A stretch of 32,186 nucleotides of DNA from Zhengella sp041738295. GTDB lineage: Bacteria; Pseudomonadota; Alphaproteobacteria; Rhizobiales; Rhizobiaceae. Below the pieces are notes generated by a model. The model searched no databases and was not told the DNA's origin. It worked only from the letters and a program-made list of their open reading frames with translations. Each line of letters begins with the position of its first letter. Position 1 is the first letter of the stretch. The stretch spans positions 1 to 32,186 of the forward strand of contig JBGSQC010000223.1 in assembly GCA_041738295.1 (NCBI GenBank), written 5' to 3'. This document shows, in pieces, positions 15,200 through 23,921 of the stretch. The position numbers and the translations under genes are program-made.

Positions 15200-15813
15200 C
15201 AGCCTTGGCTCCCGTTTGAGAGGATGCGGGTTGTCCGTGGCAGGGCTGCAAGCCCACCGGGCGCCACCAGCACAAGATCGACGCCGCGCGGATAAAGGTC
15301 GCGATTGGCAGCCCAATCCATGGTGAATCGGGCCGGCAGGAGATGCGGCGACACTTCGCGGCTTCCGTCAATTCCCGGCCCGGCGATCTGCAGGATTTCT
15401 CCGCCGGAAAGACGGTTCAGCTGCACAATCAGTGTGGTCGAGCGATCCGGATACTCTTGTGTACCGGCGCAGAAAGTGCCCAGCGGCGGAAGGCGCCTCG
15501 CATCACTGACAAAGGCGAAATGGGCATCCATCAGTTCCGCCGTGACGGGCGCCCCGCAATGGAAGGCGATCCATTGAAGAAGCCCGGGGGTAGCGGCCAG
15601 CCGCTGGTCCAGCCAGACGGGCGTGTCTGCATCGCAAAGCGTCAGCATCACCGCAGCCGCTTCCGGCGACAATGGCTCGGGCGCTTCGACATCAGCCTCC
15701 AGGGGGCGCAGCGTTCCGGGCTCAGCCATGGCGGCCATGAGGGCACGAAACGCGGCCTGGGCATCCATGACCGGCTCGGCAAATCCGCCCGAAAGGCTCT
15801 GTGTCCCGCCCAT
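15199..15813 (-). CDS. phnH: C-P lyase core subunit PhnH
   Basis: A 204-residue PhnH protein: 'MGGTQSLSGGFAEPVMDAQAAFRALMAAMAEPG' (in parts) is the standard opening, followed by 'LTLCDADTPVWLD', 'GTQEYPDRSTTLIVQL' and 'GPGIDG'. PhnH forms a dimer fold related to PLP enzymes without a cofactor and is part of the PhnGHIJ core that installs the phosphonate on ribose. It is joined to phnG and phnI by single-base TGATG start-stop overlaps, consistent with stoichiometric production of the complex. Confidence 0.95.
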   Translation of the reverse strand: MGGTQSLSGGFAEPVMDAQAAFRALMAAMAEPGTLRPLEADVEAPEPLSPEAAAVMLTLCDADTPVWLDQRLAATPGLLQWIAFHCGAPVTAELMDAHFAFVSDARRLPPLGTFCAGTQEYPDRSTTLIVQLNRLSGGEILQIAGPGIDGSREVSPHLLPARFTMDWAANRDLYPRGVDLVLVAPGGLAALPRTTRILSNGSQG

Positions 15814-16286
15814 CAGTCTTCTCCGCGGACCATGGTGAAGAAGTCGACTTTCGTGGCGGCGGTTTCCTCTGCCAGACGCAGGTCAGCCTCCTTTGCCAGC
15901 CGCTCGAGCGGAGCAATGACGGCCTCCTCGACCGCCCCGGCCATTCCCGGCCTCATGGCCACCGCATCAATCACGGCCGCAAGCGTCGCCTTGGTATGGT
16001 CGCGCCCAAGCATCCAGGCATGGCCGACAATCCCGTCGTCGAGCCTGACAGTGGCTCGGGTGACCGTGGTCTCCCCGACATTGAACGGAGAGCCGCCGCC
16101 GCCGATCCGGCCGCGCACCGTGACCAGGCCGGTCTCCGGTCCGCGCAGCAACGAGAAGGCAGGGTCAATCTCCAGCGTTTCCCAAAGGCGGGTCATTTCG
16201 CCTGGCTCGGCAATGGCCAGTACAGCCATCCGCCTGGCCCGCTCTTGATTGTCTGCCGCCTGTCCGGATGCCCTTTGCGAGGTCAT
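15813..16286 (-). CDS. phnG: C-P lyase core subunit PhnG
   Basis: A 157-residue PhnG, first gene of the C-P lyase operon. Typical segments are 'RRMAVLAIAEPGEMTRLWE', 'LLRGPETGLVTVRGRIGGGGSPFNVGE', 'TVTRATVRL' and 'GRDHTKATLAAVIDA'. It is the small partner of PhnI in the core complex. ATG 16286 has GGAGG about 6 bases upstream. It diverges from phnF; the 121-base spacer holds a Pho box, a -10 and a candidate PhnF operator, so expression should need phosphate limitation and be tuned by the repressor. Confidence 0.95.
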   Translation of the reverse strand: MTSQRASGQAADNQERARRMAVLAIAEPGEMTRLWETLEIDPAFSLLRGPETGLVTVRGRIGGGGSPFNVGETTVTRATVRLDDGIVGHAWMLGRDHTKATLAAVIDAVAMRPGMAGAVEEAVIAPLERLAKEADLRLAEETAATKVDFFTMVRGED

Positions 16287-16302
16287 CGGTGCCTCCGATT
16301 AT

Positions 16303-16322
16303 TTGTCTATTGATTTAGACAA
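16303..16322. promoter_or_regulatory. Candidate PhnF operator (inverted repeat)
   Basis: TTGTCTA (16303-16309) and TAGACAA (16316-16322) form a perfect 7+6+7 inverted repeat. The GTCTA/TAGAC core resembles operators of HutC-subfamily GntR regulators, to which PhnF belongs. It lies between the proposed phnG transcript start and the phnG Shine-Dalgarno, where a bound repressor would block RNA polymerase. Confidence 0.55.
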
Positions 16323-16339
16323 CCATACCTGTTAGGAAT

Positions 16340-16373
16340 TTCATAGCGCTCCGGCATGACAAACACATGACGG
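16340..16373 (-). promoter_or_regulatory. phnG promoter with Pho box
   Basis: The minus strand from 16373 to 16356 reads CCGTCATGTGTTTGTCAT: two half-sites of 11-base period matching CTGTCAT at 6/7 and 6/7. Exactly 10 bases later is TATGAA (16345-16340) as the -10. This is the standard geometry of a PhoB-activated promoter in which the Pho box takes the place of the -35. Confidence 0.65.
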
Positions 16374-16407
16374 CGCAAGGAACCGGTCGGCAGAAAAGGA
16401 GCCTCCA

Positions 16408-17163
16408 TTGGCGGCACGGCAGAAACCCGTTGAACGGCAATCCGGCATCACGCTTTGGCGCCAGATCGCAGACCGCATCCGGATGGACCTGACGGAACTG
16501 GCAGCCGATGCCGGCTCTAACCGGTTGCTGCCCGAGACCGAGCTGGCCTCGAGGTTCGGGGTGAACCGTCACACGGTTCGCGCCGCCATATCTGCACTGG
16601 TGTCGGAAGGCGTGCTGCGTGCCGAGCAGGGCCGGGGCACCTTCATCACCCGCCGCTCCCGCCTGACCTATCCGATCGGGACACGCACCCGCTTTTCTGC
16701 CGGGCTTGAAGGCCAGGCCCAGCAGCGCAAGGTCACGCTCATAGCGGAAGAGATCGAACTTGCAAGGCCGGACACAGCGCACATGCTCGGCCTGGACCCG
16801 GCCAGCAGGGTCGTGCGGCTGGATATGGTCTCGTCTGCCGACGGCTTGCCCTTGTCCGTTGCAACCCATTGGTTTGAAGCGGCGCGGTTCGACGGGCTTG
16901 GAGCGGTGGTCGCCCGAACAGGGTCGGTCACGGCCGCGCTGGCGGAATTCGGGCTTGGCGACTATGTCCGCATTGCCACGCGCATCGAAGCCGTTCACGC
17001 CGATGCTGCAGACCGCCAGAGCCTTGGCCTTTCACCCGGAGCCATCGTTCTGGTGACCCATTCAGTGAATGCGGAACCCTCGGGAAAGGCCTTCCAGCAA
17101 TCGGTCACCCGATTTGCCGCAGACCGCGTATCATTGGAAATTGAACACCCGAAACCTGCTTAG
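16408..17163 (+). CDS. phnF: Phosphonate operon regulator PhnF (GntR family, HutC subfamily)
   Basis: A 251-residue regulator. The N-terminal winged helix-turn-helix covers about residues 13-80 ('LLPETELASRFGVNRHTVRAAI' in parts, then 'SEGVLRAEQGRGTFIT'); the rest is a UTRA ligand-binding domain ('ARPDTAHMLGLDPASRVVRLDM', in parts, and 'LSPGAIVLVTHSVNAEPSG'). The ligand is probably a phosphonate or phosphate-linked compound. The start is TTG at 16408, chosen because AAGGAG precedes it at about 6 bases and no ATG fits the family N-terminus 'ARQKPVERQSGITLWRQIADRI' (in parts). It diverges from phnG and probably represses the shared spacer through the 16303-16322 palindrome. Confidence 0.93.
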   Translation: MAARQKPVERQSGITLWRQIADRIRMDLTELAADAGSNRLLPETELASRFGVNRHTVRAAISALVSEGVLRAEQGRGTFITRRSRLTYPIGTRTRFSAGLEGQAQQRKVTLIAEEIELARPDTAHMLGLDPASRVVRLDMVSSADGLPLSVATHWFEAARFDGLGAVVARTGSVTAALAEFGLGDYVRIATRIEAVHADAADRQSLGLSPGAIVLVTHSVNAEPSGKAFQQSVTRFAADRVSLEIEHPKPA

Positions 17164-17199
17164 CCCAATGCCGGAACACGGTCTGTCCGAACCGGCAAA

Positions 17200-17214
17200 G
17201 ACCTGTCACAGGTC
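17200..17214. repeat. Short palindrome downstream of phnF
   Basis: GACCTGT (17200-17206) and ACAGGTC (17208-17214) form a near-perfect 7+1+7 palindrome, 37 bases after the phnF stop. As RNA the single-base loop is too tight to make the full hairpin, so it may be a protein-binding site rather than a terminator; no T-run follows. Confidence 0.3.
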
Positions 17215-17242
17215 GCTACACCGGGAGTGGAACACAGGACAG

Positions 17243-17292
17243 GACGATGTCTGACGATGTCTGGTGTCGTGTCCGTGTAACAGGACTGTCAT
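17243..17292 (+). promoter_or_regulatory. Tandem repeat and candidate Pho half-sites upstream of the glycosyltransferase
   Basis: A perfect 10-base tandem repeat GACGATGTCT occupies 17243-17252 and 17253-17262. It is followed by three Pho-like half-sites with strict 11-base period: GTGTCGT (17264-17270, 5/7), GTGTAAC (17275-17281, 4/7) and CTGTCAT (17286-17292, 7/7). They point toward the glycosyltransferase, 160 bases downstream. No convincing -10 is seen at the expected distance, so this is weaker than the phnG and phnC boxes. Confidence 0.4.
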
Positions 17293-17311
17293 GATCGCGT
17301 GGCACATCGGC

Positions 17312-17339
17312 CCGGTTCATACCGGTGGGGCGAATCCCC
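17312..17339 (+). repeat. Two small adjacent hairpins in the glycosyltransferase leader
   Basis: CCGGT (17312-17316) pairs with ACCGG (17321-17325), and GGGG (17327-17330) with CCCC (17336-17339), in the 160-base stretch between the Pho-like sites and the start codon. They could structure a 5' leader. No known riboswitch was recognised. Confidence 0.25.
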
Positions 17340-17451
17340 GTCGCCTTCGTGGGAAGCACTTTTTGCGCGTTATTTGGGATCGGCTGAGAAGCTGTCGACA
17401 GCAATCAGGAAGGCGCAACCAAATGCCCTGTCGGATACAGGAGAGCCGACC

Positions 17452-18471
17452 ATGCGCGTCATGATAGCCAGCGATGCCTGGCATCCGCAGATCAACGGAG
17501 TGGTTCGCGTCTTCGACACAACCAAGAGCCATCTTGAGGCTGATGGCCATGAAGTGCTGCTTGCCGGGCCTGACCGGTTCCGCACCATCGCCATGCCCGG
17601 TTATGACGAGATCCGGCTTGCCCTGTTTCCGGGCAGCAAGCTTGCCGACATGACCGAGGACTTCCGGCCGGATGCCATTCACATTCCGGTGGAAGGTCCC
17701 ATCGGCCTTTCCATGCGGCATCTGTGCCTGAAGCGCGGCTGGGATTTCACCACTTCCTACCACACCCGCTACGGTGACTATCTCAAGCACCGTTTCGGCA
17801 TGAACCCCGACCGCGCCCATGTCTTCCAGCGCTGGTTCCACAATGCCGGCAAGCGGCTGATGGTCCAGACCGAAAGCCTCAAGACGGAACTGTCAGGGCG
17901 CGGCTACCGCAACATCGTGGAGTGGGGTCGCGGCGTGGACACACGCCTTTTCCGGCCATGGCGGGGACAGGAAGGTTTCGATCCCGATTTCCTCGGCTTG
18001 CCCCGACCAATCTTCATGTATCTCGGTCGCGTCTCGAAGGAAAAAAGCCTGGAGGACTTCTTCCGTCTGGATCTGCCCGGTTCCAAGGTCGTGGTCGGCG
18101 ACGGGCCGATCCTTCCGCGCTATCGGAAGGATTGGCCGGATGTGCATTTCCTGGGATTCCGAACCGGAGAAGACATTGCCCGCCATCTGTCGGCGGCAGA
18201 CGTCTTCGTCATGCCGTCACGTTTCGAGACCTTCGGCATGGTGGTGCTGGAGGCGCTCGCCTGCGGCACGCCGGTCGCTGCCTATCCGGTGCATGGTCCG
18301 ATGGACATCCTCGGCACGGCCACATGCGGCGTGTTGTCGGAGGACCTGCGCGCTGCTTCGCTCGCCGCCCTCGACATTGACAGGGCCGAATGCCGGGCCT
18401 TCGCCGAGCAGCAATCCTGGAACCGCTGCACCAGCCAGTTCATTGCCAATCTGGTGCCATCGAACGTGTAA
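17452..18471 (+). CDS. GT4-family glycosyltransferase, probable diacylglycerol glycosyltransferase (Agt/SqdX-like)
   Basis: A 339-residue retaining glycosyltransferase of the GT4 (GT-B) type. The N-terminal acceptor domain begins 'MRVMIASDAWHPQINGVVR' and includes 'TTSYHTRYGDYLKHRF'; the C-terminal nucleotide-sugar domain has 'FMYLGRVSKEKSLEDFF', 'VVGDGPILPRYRK' and the EX7E motif in 'SRFETFGMVVLEALACG'. This form is shared by SqdX, PimB-like mannosyltransferases and Agt, which makes glycolipids in phosphate-starved Agrobacterium. Next to the plcP/bta/phn genes, a diacylglycerol glycosyltransferase is the best guess; the sugar cannot be told. ATG 17452 has GGAGA 8 bases upstream; the frame extends to 17299 without a family-like N-terminus. 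It ends 22 bases from the convergent glpK. Confidence 0.8.
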   Translation: MRVMIASDAWHPQINGVVRVFDTTKSHLEADGHEVLLAGPDRFRTIAMPGYDEIRLALFPGSKLADMTEDFRPDAIHIPVEGPIGLSMRHLCLKRGWDFTTSYHTRYGDYLKHRFGMNPDRAHVFQRWFHNAGKRLMVQTESLKTELSGRGYRNIVEWGRGVDTRLFRPWRGQEGFDPDFLGLPRPIFMYLGRVSKEKSLEDFFRLDLPGSKVVVGDGPILPRYRKDWPDVHFLGFRTGEDIARHLSAADVFVMPSRFETFGMVVLEALACGTPVAAYPVHGPMDILGTATCGVLSEDLRAASLAALDIDRAECRAFAEQQSWNRCTSQFIANLVPSNV

Positions 18472-18493
18472 AACCTGAACGCCGACCGAGCGC

Positions 18494-19981
18494 TCAGAAC
18501 ATCTGCGCTGCCGCCACTGCCCGCTTCCAGGAATCATATTTCTGCCTGCGCACCGTCTCGTCCATGCCCGCCTCGAAGCGCCGTTCAAGCGCCCATGTCG
18601 CGGCAAAGCCGTCCCGGTCGGGATAGACACCGGCCCCTTGCCCGGCCAGCCATGCCGCGCCAAGTGCGGTTGTTTCCAGCACCGATGGACGATCCACCGG
18701 CGCGCCCAGAATGTCGGAGAGAAACTGCATCGCCCAGTCCGATGCGCTCATGCCGCCATCCACCCGCAGCACCGGCGCATTGCTGTCGGCCTTCCAGTCG
18801 GCGCGCATGGCTTCCAGCAGGTCGCGTGTCTGGTAGCCAACACTTTCGAGCGCGGCGCGCGCCATCTCCTCTGGCCCGGTGTTGCGGGTAATACCGAACA
18901 CCGCGCCCCGGCACTCGGCATTCCAGTACGGCGCGCCAAGCCCGGTAAACGCCGGCACCAGAACGACATTTTGTTTGTCATCGGCCTTCTCGGCCAGCGG
19001 CTGCGTTTCCGACGCATGGCGGATCATCTTCAGCCCGTCGCGCAGCCACTGCACCACGGCGCCTGCGATAAAGATCGAGCCTTCCAGCGCATAGGTCGGT
19101 TTGCCGTCCAGCTGGTAGGCAATGGTCGTCAGCAGCCGGTTGTTCGACGTGACGGGCGTTGCCCCGGTGTTGAGCAGGGCAAAGCAGCCCGTGCCATAGG
19201 TTGATTTCATCATGCCCGGCGCAAAACAAGCCTGCCCGATGGTCGCCGCCTGCTGATCACCGGCAACGCCGAGGATCGGGATCTCGCGGCCAAACAAATC
19301 GGGCCTTGTCGTTCCATAGTCGGCTGCGCAATCACGCACCTCCGGCAGCATGGACTTCGGAACGGCGAACAGCGCGCAAAGCTCATCGCTCCATTCGCCC
19401 TTCACAATGTCATAAAGCATGGTGCGTGATGCATTGGTCGCGTCGGTTGCATGCACCTTGCCGCCGGTCAGCTTCCAGATCAGCCAGCTGTCGACCGTGC
19501 CAAAGGCAAGGCGGCCGGCCTCGGCCTTGGCGCGCGCGCCCTCCACATGATCAAGGATCCAGCGGATCTTGGTGGCAGAGAAGTAAGGGTCAAGCAGCAG
19601 GCCGGTCCGCTTGGTGATATCGGCTTCATGGCCCGCAGCCTTCAGCTCCTGGCAGAAGGAAGACGTACGCCGGTCCTGCCAGACAATCGCATTGTGCACC
19701 GGCTCGCCGGTTTCCCGGTCCCAGACAATGGTTGTCTCGCGCTGGTTGGTGATGCCGATGGCAGCGATGTCGCCTGCGCCCACCCCCGCGCGCTCAATGG
19801 CCGCCCGGCAGGTGCCAGCCGTTGACGACCAGATTTCCGCCGGATCATGCTCAACCCAGCCCGATTGCGGAAAATGCTGGGTGAACTCCTCCTGCGCCAC
19901 GGCCACCGGCTTCATGGCACTGTCGAACAGGATCGCCCGGCTCGACGTGGTTCCCTGGTCGATGGCAAGGACATGGGTCAT
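18494..19981 (-). CDS. glpK: Glycerol kinase GlpK
   Basis: A 495-residue FGGY-family kinase that makes glycerol 3-phosphate from glycerol and ATP in the cytoplasm, feeding GlpD and lipid synthesis. It has the opening 'AIDQGTTSSRAILFD', the glycerol-contacting 'ITNQRETTIVWD', and 'GVAGDQQAATIGQ' with the catalytic Asp. At the place where E. coli GlpK has the GTR loop that binds fructose 1,6-bisphosphate, this protein reads GRE, so that inhibition may be absent (inference). ATG 19981 has GGGGGAG about 8 bases upstream; the frame extends to 20047 but lacks family sequence. It is last in the glp operon and lies behind a strong terminator after glpV. Confidence 0.96.
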   Translation of the reverse strand: MTHVLAIDQGTTSSRAILFDSAMKPVAVAQEEFTQHFPQSGWVEHDPAEIWSSTAGTCRAAIERAGVGAGDIAAIGITNQRETTIVWDRETGEPVHNAIVWQDRRTSSFCQELKAAGHEADITKRTGLLLDPYFSATKIRWILDHVEGARAKAEAGRLAFGTVDSWLIWKLTGGKVHATDATNASRTMLYDIVKGEWSDELCALFAVPKSMLPEVRDCAADYGTTRPDLFGREIPILGVAGDQQAATIGQACFAPGMMKSTYGTGCFALLNTGATPVTSNNRLLTTIAYQLDGKPTYALEGSIFIAGAVVQWLRDGLKMIRHASETQPLAEKADDKQNVVLVPAFTGLGAPYWNAECRGAVFGITRNTGPEEMARAALESVGYQTRDLLEAMRADWKADSNAPVLRVDGGMSASDWAMQFLSDILGAPVDRPSVLETTALGAAWLAGQGAGVYPDRDGFAATWALERRFEAGMDETVRRQKYDSWKRAVAAAQMF

Positions 19982-20050
19982 GGTTTGCGCTCCCCCTCCA
20001 AACGGCAGTCCGGATGCCACGATCTTCGCGGCTGGCCGGCGATGCAAGAC

Positions 20051-20084
20051 AAAAAAGCGGCCGGGGTGACAAGACCCCGGCCGC
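20051..20084 (-). terminator. Strong intrinsic terminator between glpV and glpK
   Basis: On the minus strand an 11-base perfect GC-rich stem (arms 20084-20074 and 20067-20057, GCGGCCGGGGT and its complement) with a 6-base loop is followed at once by TTTTTT (20056-20051). It begins 15 bases after the glpV stop and lies before glpK, so it should end or strongly reduce transcription into glpK. Confidence 0.85.
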
Positions 20085-20099
20085 GTGTGTTCTTCAGGC

Positions 20100-21818
20100 T
20101 TACTGCCAGGACTTGATCAGCTCGTCATAGGAAACGGTCTCGCCTTTCGGCTTCTCGTTTTCGAGCTTGGCCACCGGCGAGCCGGGTGCATCAAGCCATT
20201 CCTTGGCATCCTTCGGCTCGTTCATCTTCGGGCCGATGTCACCCTGCACGCCAGCGCGCTCAAGGCGTTCCATCACCTTTTCCTGCGCTTCGCAAAGGGC
20301 ATCGAGTGCTTCCTGCGGGCTCTTGGCACCCGACATGGCATCACCGATGTTCTGCCACCACAGCTGCGCCAACTTCGGATAGTCCGGCACGTTGGTGCCC
20401 GTCGGCGACCAGGCAACGCGGGCCGGCGAGCGGTAGAACTCGACGAGGCCGCCGAGCTTCGGCGCACGATCGGTGAAGGACTGGTGCTTGATGGTCGATT
20501 CACGCACGAAGGTCAGGCCGACATGGGCCTTCTTGACGTCGATGGTCTTGGAGGTGACGAACTGGGCATAAAGCCAGGCCGCCTTGGCACGATCGACTGG
20601 GGTCGACTTCATCAGCGTCCAGGACCCCACGTCCTGATAGCCGATCTTGGTGCCTTCCGACCAGTAGGCGCCGTGCGGGCTCGGCGCCATGCGCCACTTC
20701 GGCGTGCCGTCGGCATTCATGACCGGCAGGCCTTCCTTGACCGTGTCGGCGGTAAAGGCGGTGTACCAGAACATCTGCTGGGCAACATTGCCCTGGGCAG
20801 GGATCGGGCCGGCTTCACCAAACGTCATGCCCATGGCAGCAGGCGGCGAGTACTTGTTGAGCCACTCGATGGCCTTGGTCACGGCATAAACGGCAGCCGC
20901 GTCATTGGTTGCGCCGCCGCGGGCCACGCAAGAGCCGACCGGCTGCGACTTCTCGTTAACACGGATGCCCCATTCGTCGACGGGAATGCCGTTCGGCTCG
21001 CCCTTGTCACCCATGCCGGCCATCGACATCCAGGCGTCGGTGTAGCGCCAGCCAAGCGAGGGGTCCTTCTTGCCGTAGTCCATGTTGCCATAGACAGCGC
21101 CGTTCACGCCCAGATGGCTGAGATCACGGCCGGTGAAGAATTCGGCAATGTCCTCATAGGCCGACCAGTTGACCGGAACGCCGAGGTCATAGCCGTACTT
21201 GGCCTTGAAGTCAGCCTTGTTCTTCTCGTCATTGAACCAGTCATAGCGGAACCAGTAGAGGTTCGCGAACTGCTGGTCGGGCAGCTGGTAGAGCTTGCCG
21301 TCGGGAGCGGTGGTGAACTTGGTGCCGATGAAGTCGGCAATGTCGAGGCCCGGATTGGTGACATCCTTGCCTTCGCCGGCCATCCAGTCGGTCAGGTTGC
21401 GGGCCTGCTGATAGCGCCAGTGGGTGCCGATCAGGTCGGAGTCGTTGATGTAGGCGTCATAGATGTTCTCGCCCGACTGCATCTGTGTCTGCAGCTTTTC
21501 CACCACGTCACCTTCGCCGATCAGGTCGTGGGTGATCTTGATGCCGGTAATGGCGGTGAAGGCGGGTGCCAGCACCTTGGCTTCGTATTCATGCGTGGTG
21601 ATGGTTTCCGAGACCACCTTGATTTCCATGCCGGCAAACGGCTTGGCAGCGTCAATGAACCACTGCATTTCTGCTTCCTGGCCGGCGCGGTCCAGCGCCG
21701 ACTGGTCGATTTCCTTGTCGAGGAAGGCCTTGGCGGCATTCATGTCGGCAAAGGCCGGGCCGCTCATGAGGCCTGCCAGAAGGGCAAGCGCAGTCGTGGA
21801 TTTCAAGAGATGCTTCAT
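20100..21818 (-). CDS. glpV: Glycerol ABC transporter substrate-binding protein GlpV
   Basis: A 572-residue extracellular solute-binding protein, unusually large, as in the rhizobial glycerol transporter. The signal peptide 'MKHLLKSTTALALLAGLMSG' ends with AFA before residue 25. The mature part has the sugar-binding-protein features 'ITGIKITHDLIGEGDVVEKL', 'LPDQQFANLYWFRYDWFND' and 'GVPVNWSAYEDIAEFF'. It binds glycerol in the periplasm and delivers it to GlpP/GlpQ. ATG 21818 has AGGA about 7 bases upstream; the frame runs on to 21959 over the intergenic region, which does not look coding. Stem-loops flank the gene on both sides (20051-20084 and 21860-21883), which may boost its mRNA relative to the membrane parts. 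Confidence 0.94.
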   Translation of the reverse strand: MKHLLKSTTALALLAGLMSGPAFADMNAAKAFLDKEIDQSALDRAGQEAEMQWFIDAAKPFAGMEIKVVSETITTHEYEAKVLAPAFTAITGIKITHDLIGEGDVVEKLQTQMQSGENIYDAYINDSDLIGTHWRYQQARNLTDWMAGEGKDVTNPGLDIADFIGTKFTTAPDGKLYQLPDQQFANLYWFRYDWFNDEKNKADFKAKYGYDLGVPVNWSAYEDIAEFFTGRDLSHLGVNGAVYGNMDYGKKDPSLGWRYTDAWMSMAGMGDKGEPNGIPVDEWGIRVNEKSQPVGSCVARGGATNDAAAVYAVTKAIEWLNKYSPPAAMGMTFGEAGPIPAQGNVAQQMFWYTAFTADTVKEGLPVMNADGTPKWRMAPSPHGAYWSEGTKIGYQDVGSWTLMKSTPVDRAKAAWLYAQFVTSKTIDVKKAHVGLTFVRESTIKHQSFTDRAPKLGGLVEFYRSPARVAWSPTGTNVPDYPKLAQLWWQNIGDAMSGAKSPQEALDALCEAQEKVMERLERAGVQGDIGPKMNEPKDAKEWLDAPGSPVAKLENEKPKGETVSYDELIKSWQ

Positions 21819-21859
21819 TTTGGTCCTCCCAATGTTCGAAGCGGTGTCGAAGTCTCGCA

Positions 21860-21883
21860 GTCCGGTTCCTCTCCGAGCCGGAC
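21860..21883 (-). repeat. Intercistronic stem-loop between glpU and glpV
   Basis: GTCCGG (21860-21865) and CCGGAC (21878-21883) form a 6-base stem, extendable by a G-U pair, in the 83-base gap between glpU and glpV. No T-run follows. Confidence 0.4.
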
Positions 21884-21901
21884 GGCATTCCATGGACCTG
21901 C

Positions 21902-22174
21902 CTAGACGTAGCGGAACACCGCCATCGCATAGAACAGGCAGACGATCAGCGCGCCCCATTGCGGGCCGCTGACCAGACCAAGCCAGGCCAGATTGATGAA
22001 GGCCGAGCCGAGCAGGGTGATGAAGAGGCGGTCGCCCCTTGTGGTCTCGATCCTGAGCACGCCCACCCTTGGCGTTTCAGGAAAGCGGATTGCCAGCACA
22101 GTGAAGGTCACCAGCAGGCAGGCGATGACGGCAAAGAAGATCGCCGTCGGTGTGGTCCAGGCCATCCATCCCAT
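21902..22174 (-). CDS. glpU: Small membrane protein GlpU (DUF2160)
   Basis: A 90-residue protein with two or three hydrophobic segments (about 10-30, 50-68 and 71-88) and a central charged stretch 'RFPETPRVGVLRIETTRGDR'. It matches the DUF2160 family, a small membrane protein always found inside glycerol ABC transporter operons and named GlpU in Rhizobium. Its exact role is not known; it may be an accessory membrane subunit. It starts 23 bases after the glpQ stop, and an 83-base gap with a stem-loop separates it from glpV. Confidence 0.88.
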   Translation of the reverse strand: MGWMAWTTPTAIFFAVIACLLVTFTVLAIRFPETPRVGVLRIETTRGDRLFITLLGSAFINLAWLGLVSGPQWGALIVCLFYAMAVFRYV

Positions 22175-22197
22175 GGTCGGTTTTCCTTCTCAGCCGG

Positions 22198-23920
<1,723 letters not shown>

Positions 23921-23921
<1 letters not shown>

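Noticed and set aside
17243..17262. CRISPR-like or satellite repeat
   Set aside because: Only two 10-base copies without spacers; a regulatory or chance duplication is more likely.
17164..17451. Small protein gene or tRNA between phnF and the glycosyltransferase
   Set aside because: No cloverleaf was found, and short frames lack a ribosome-binding site and protein-like composition.
20085..21905. Plus-strand open frame of 606 codons
   Set aside because: It mirrors glpV on the opposite strand and is an artefact of GC-rich codon use in glpV; no signal peptide or domain of its own.
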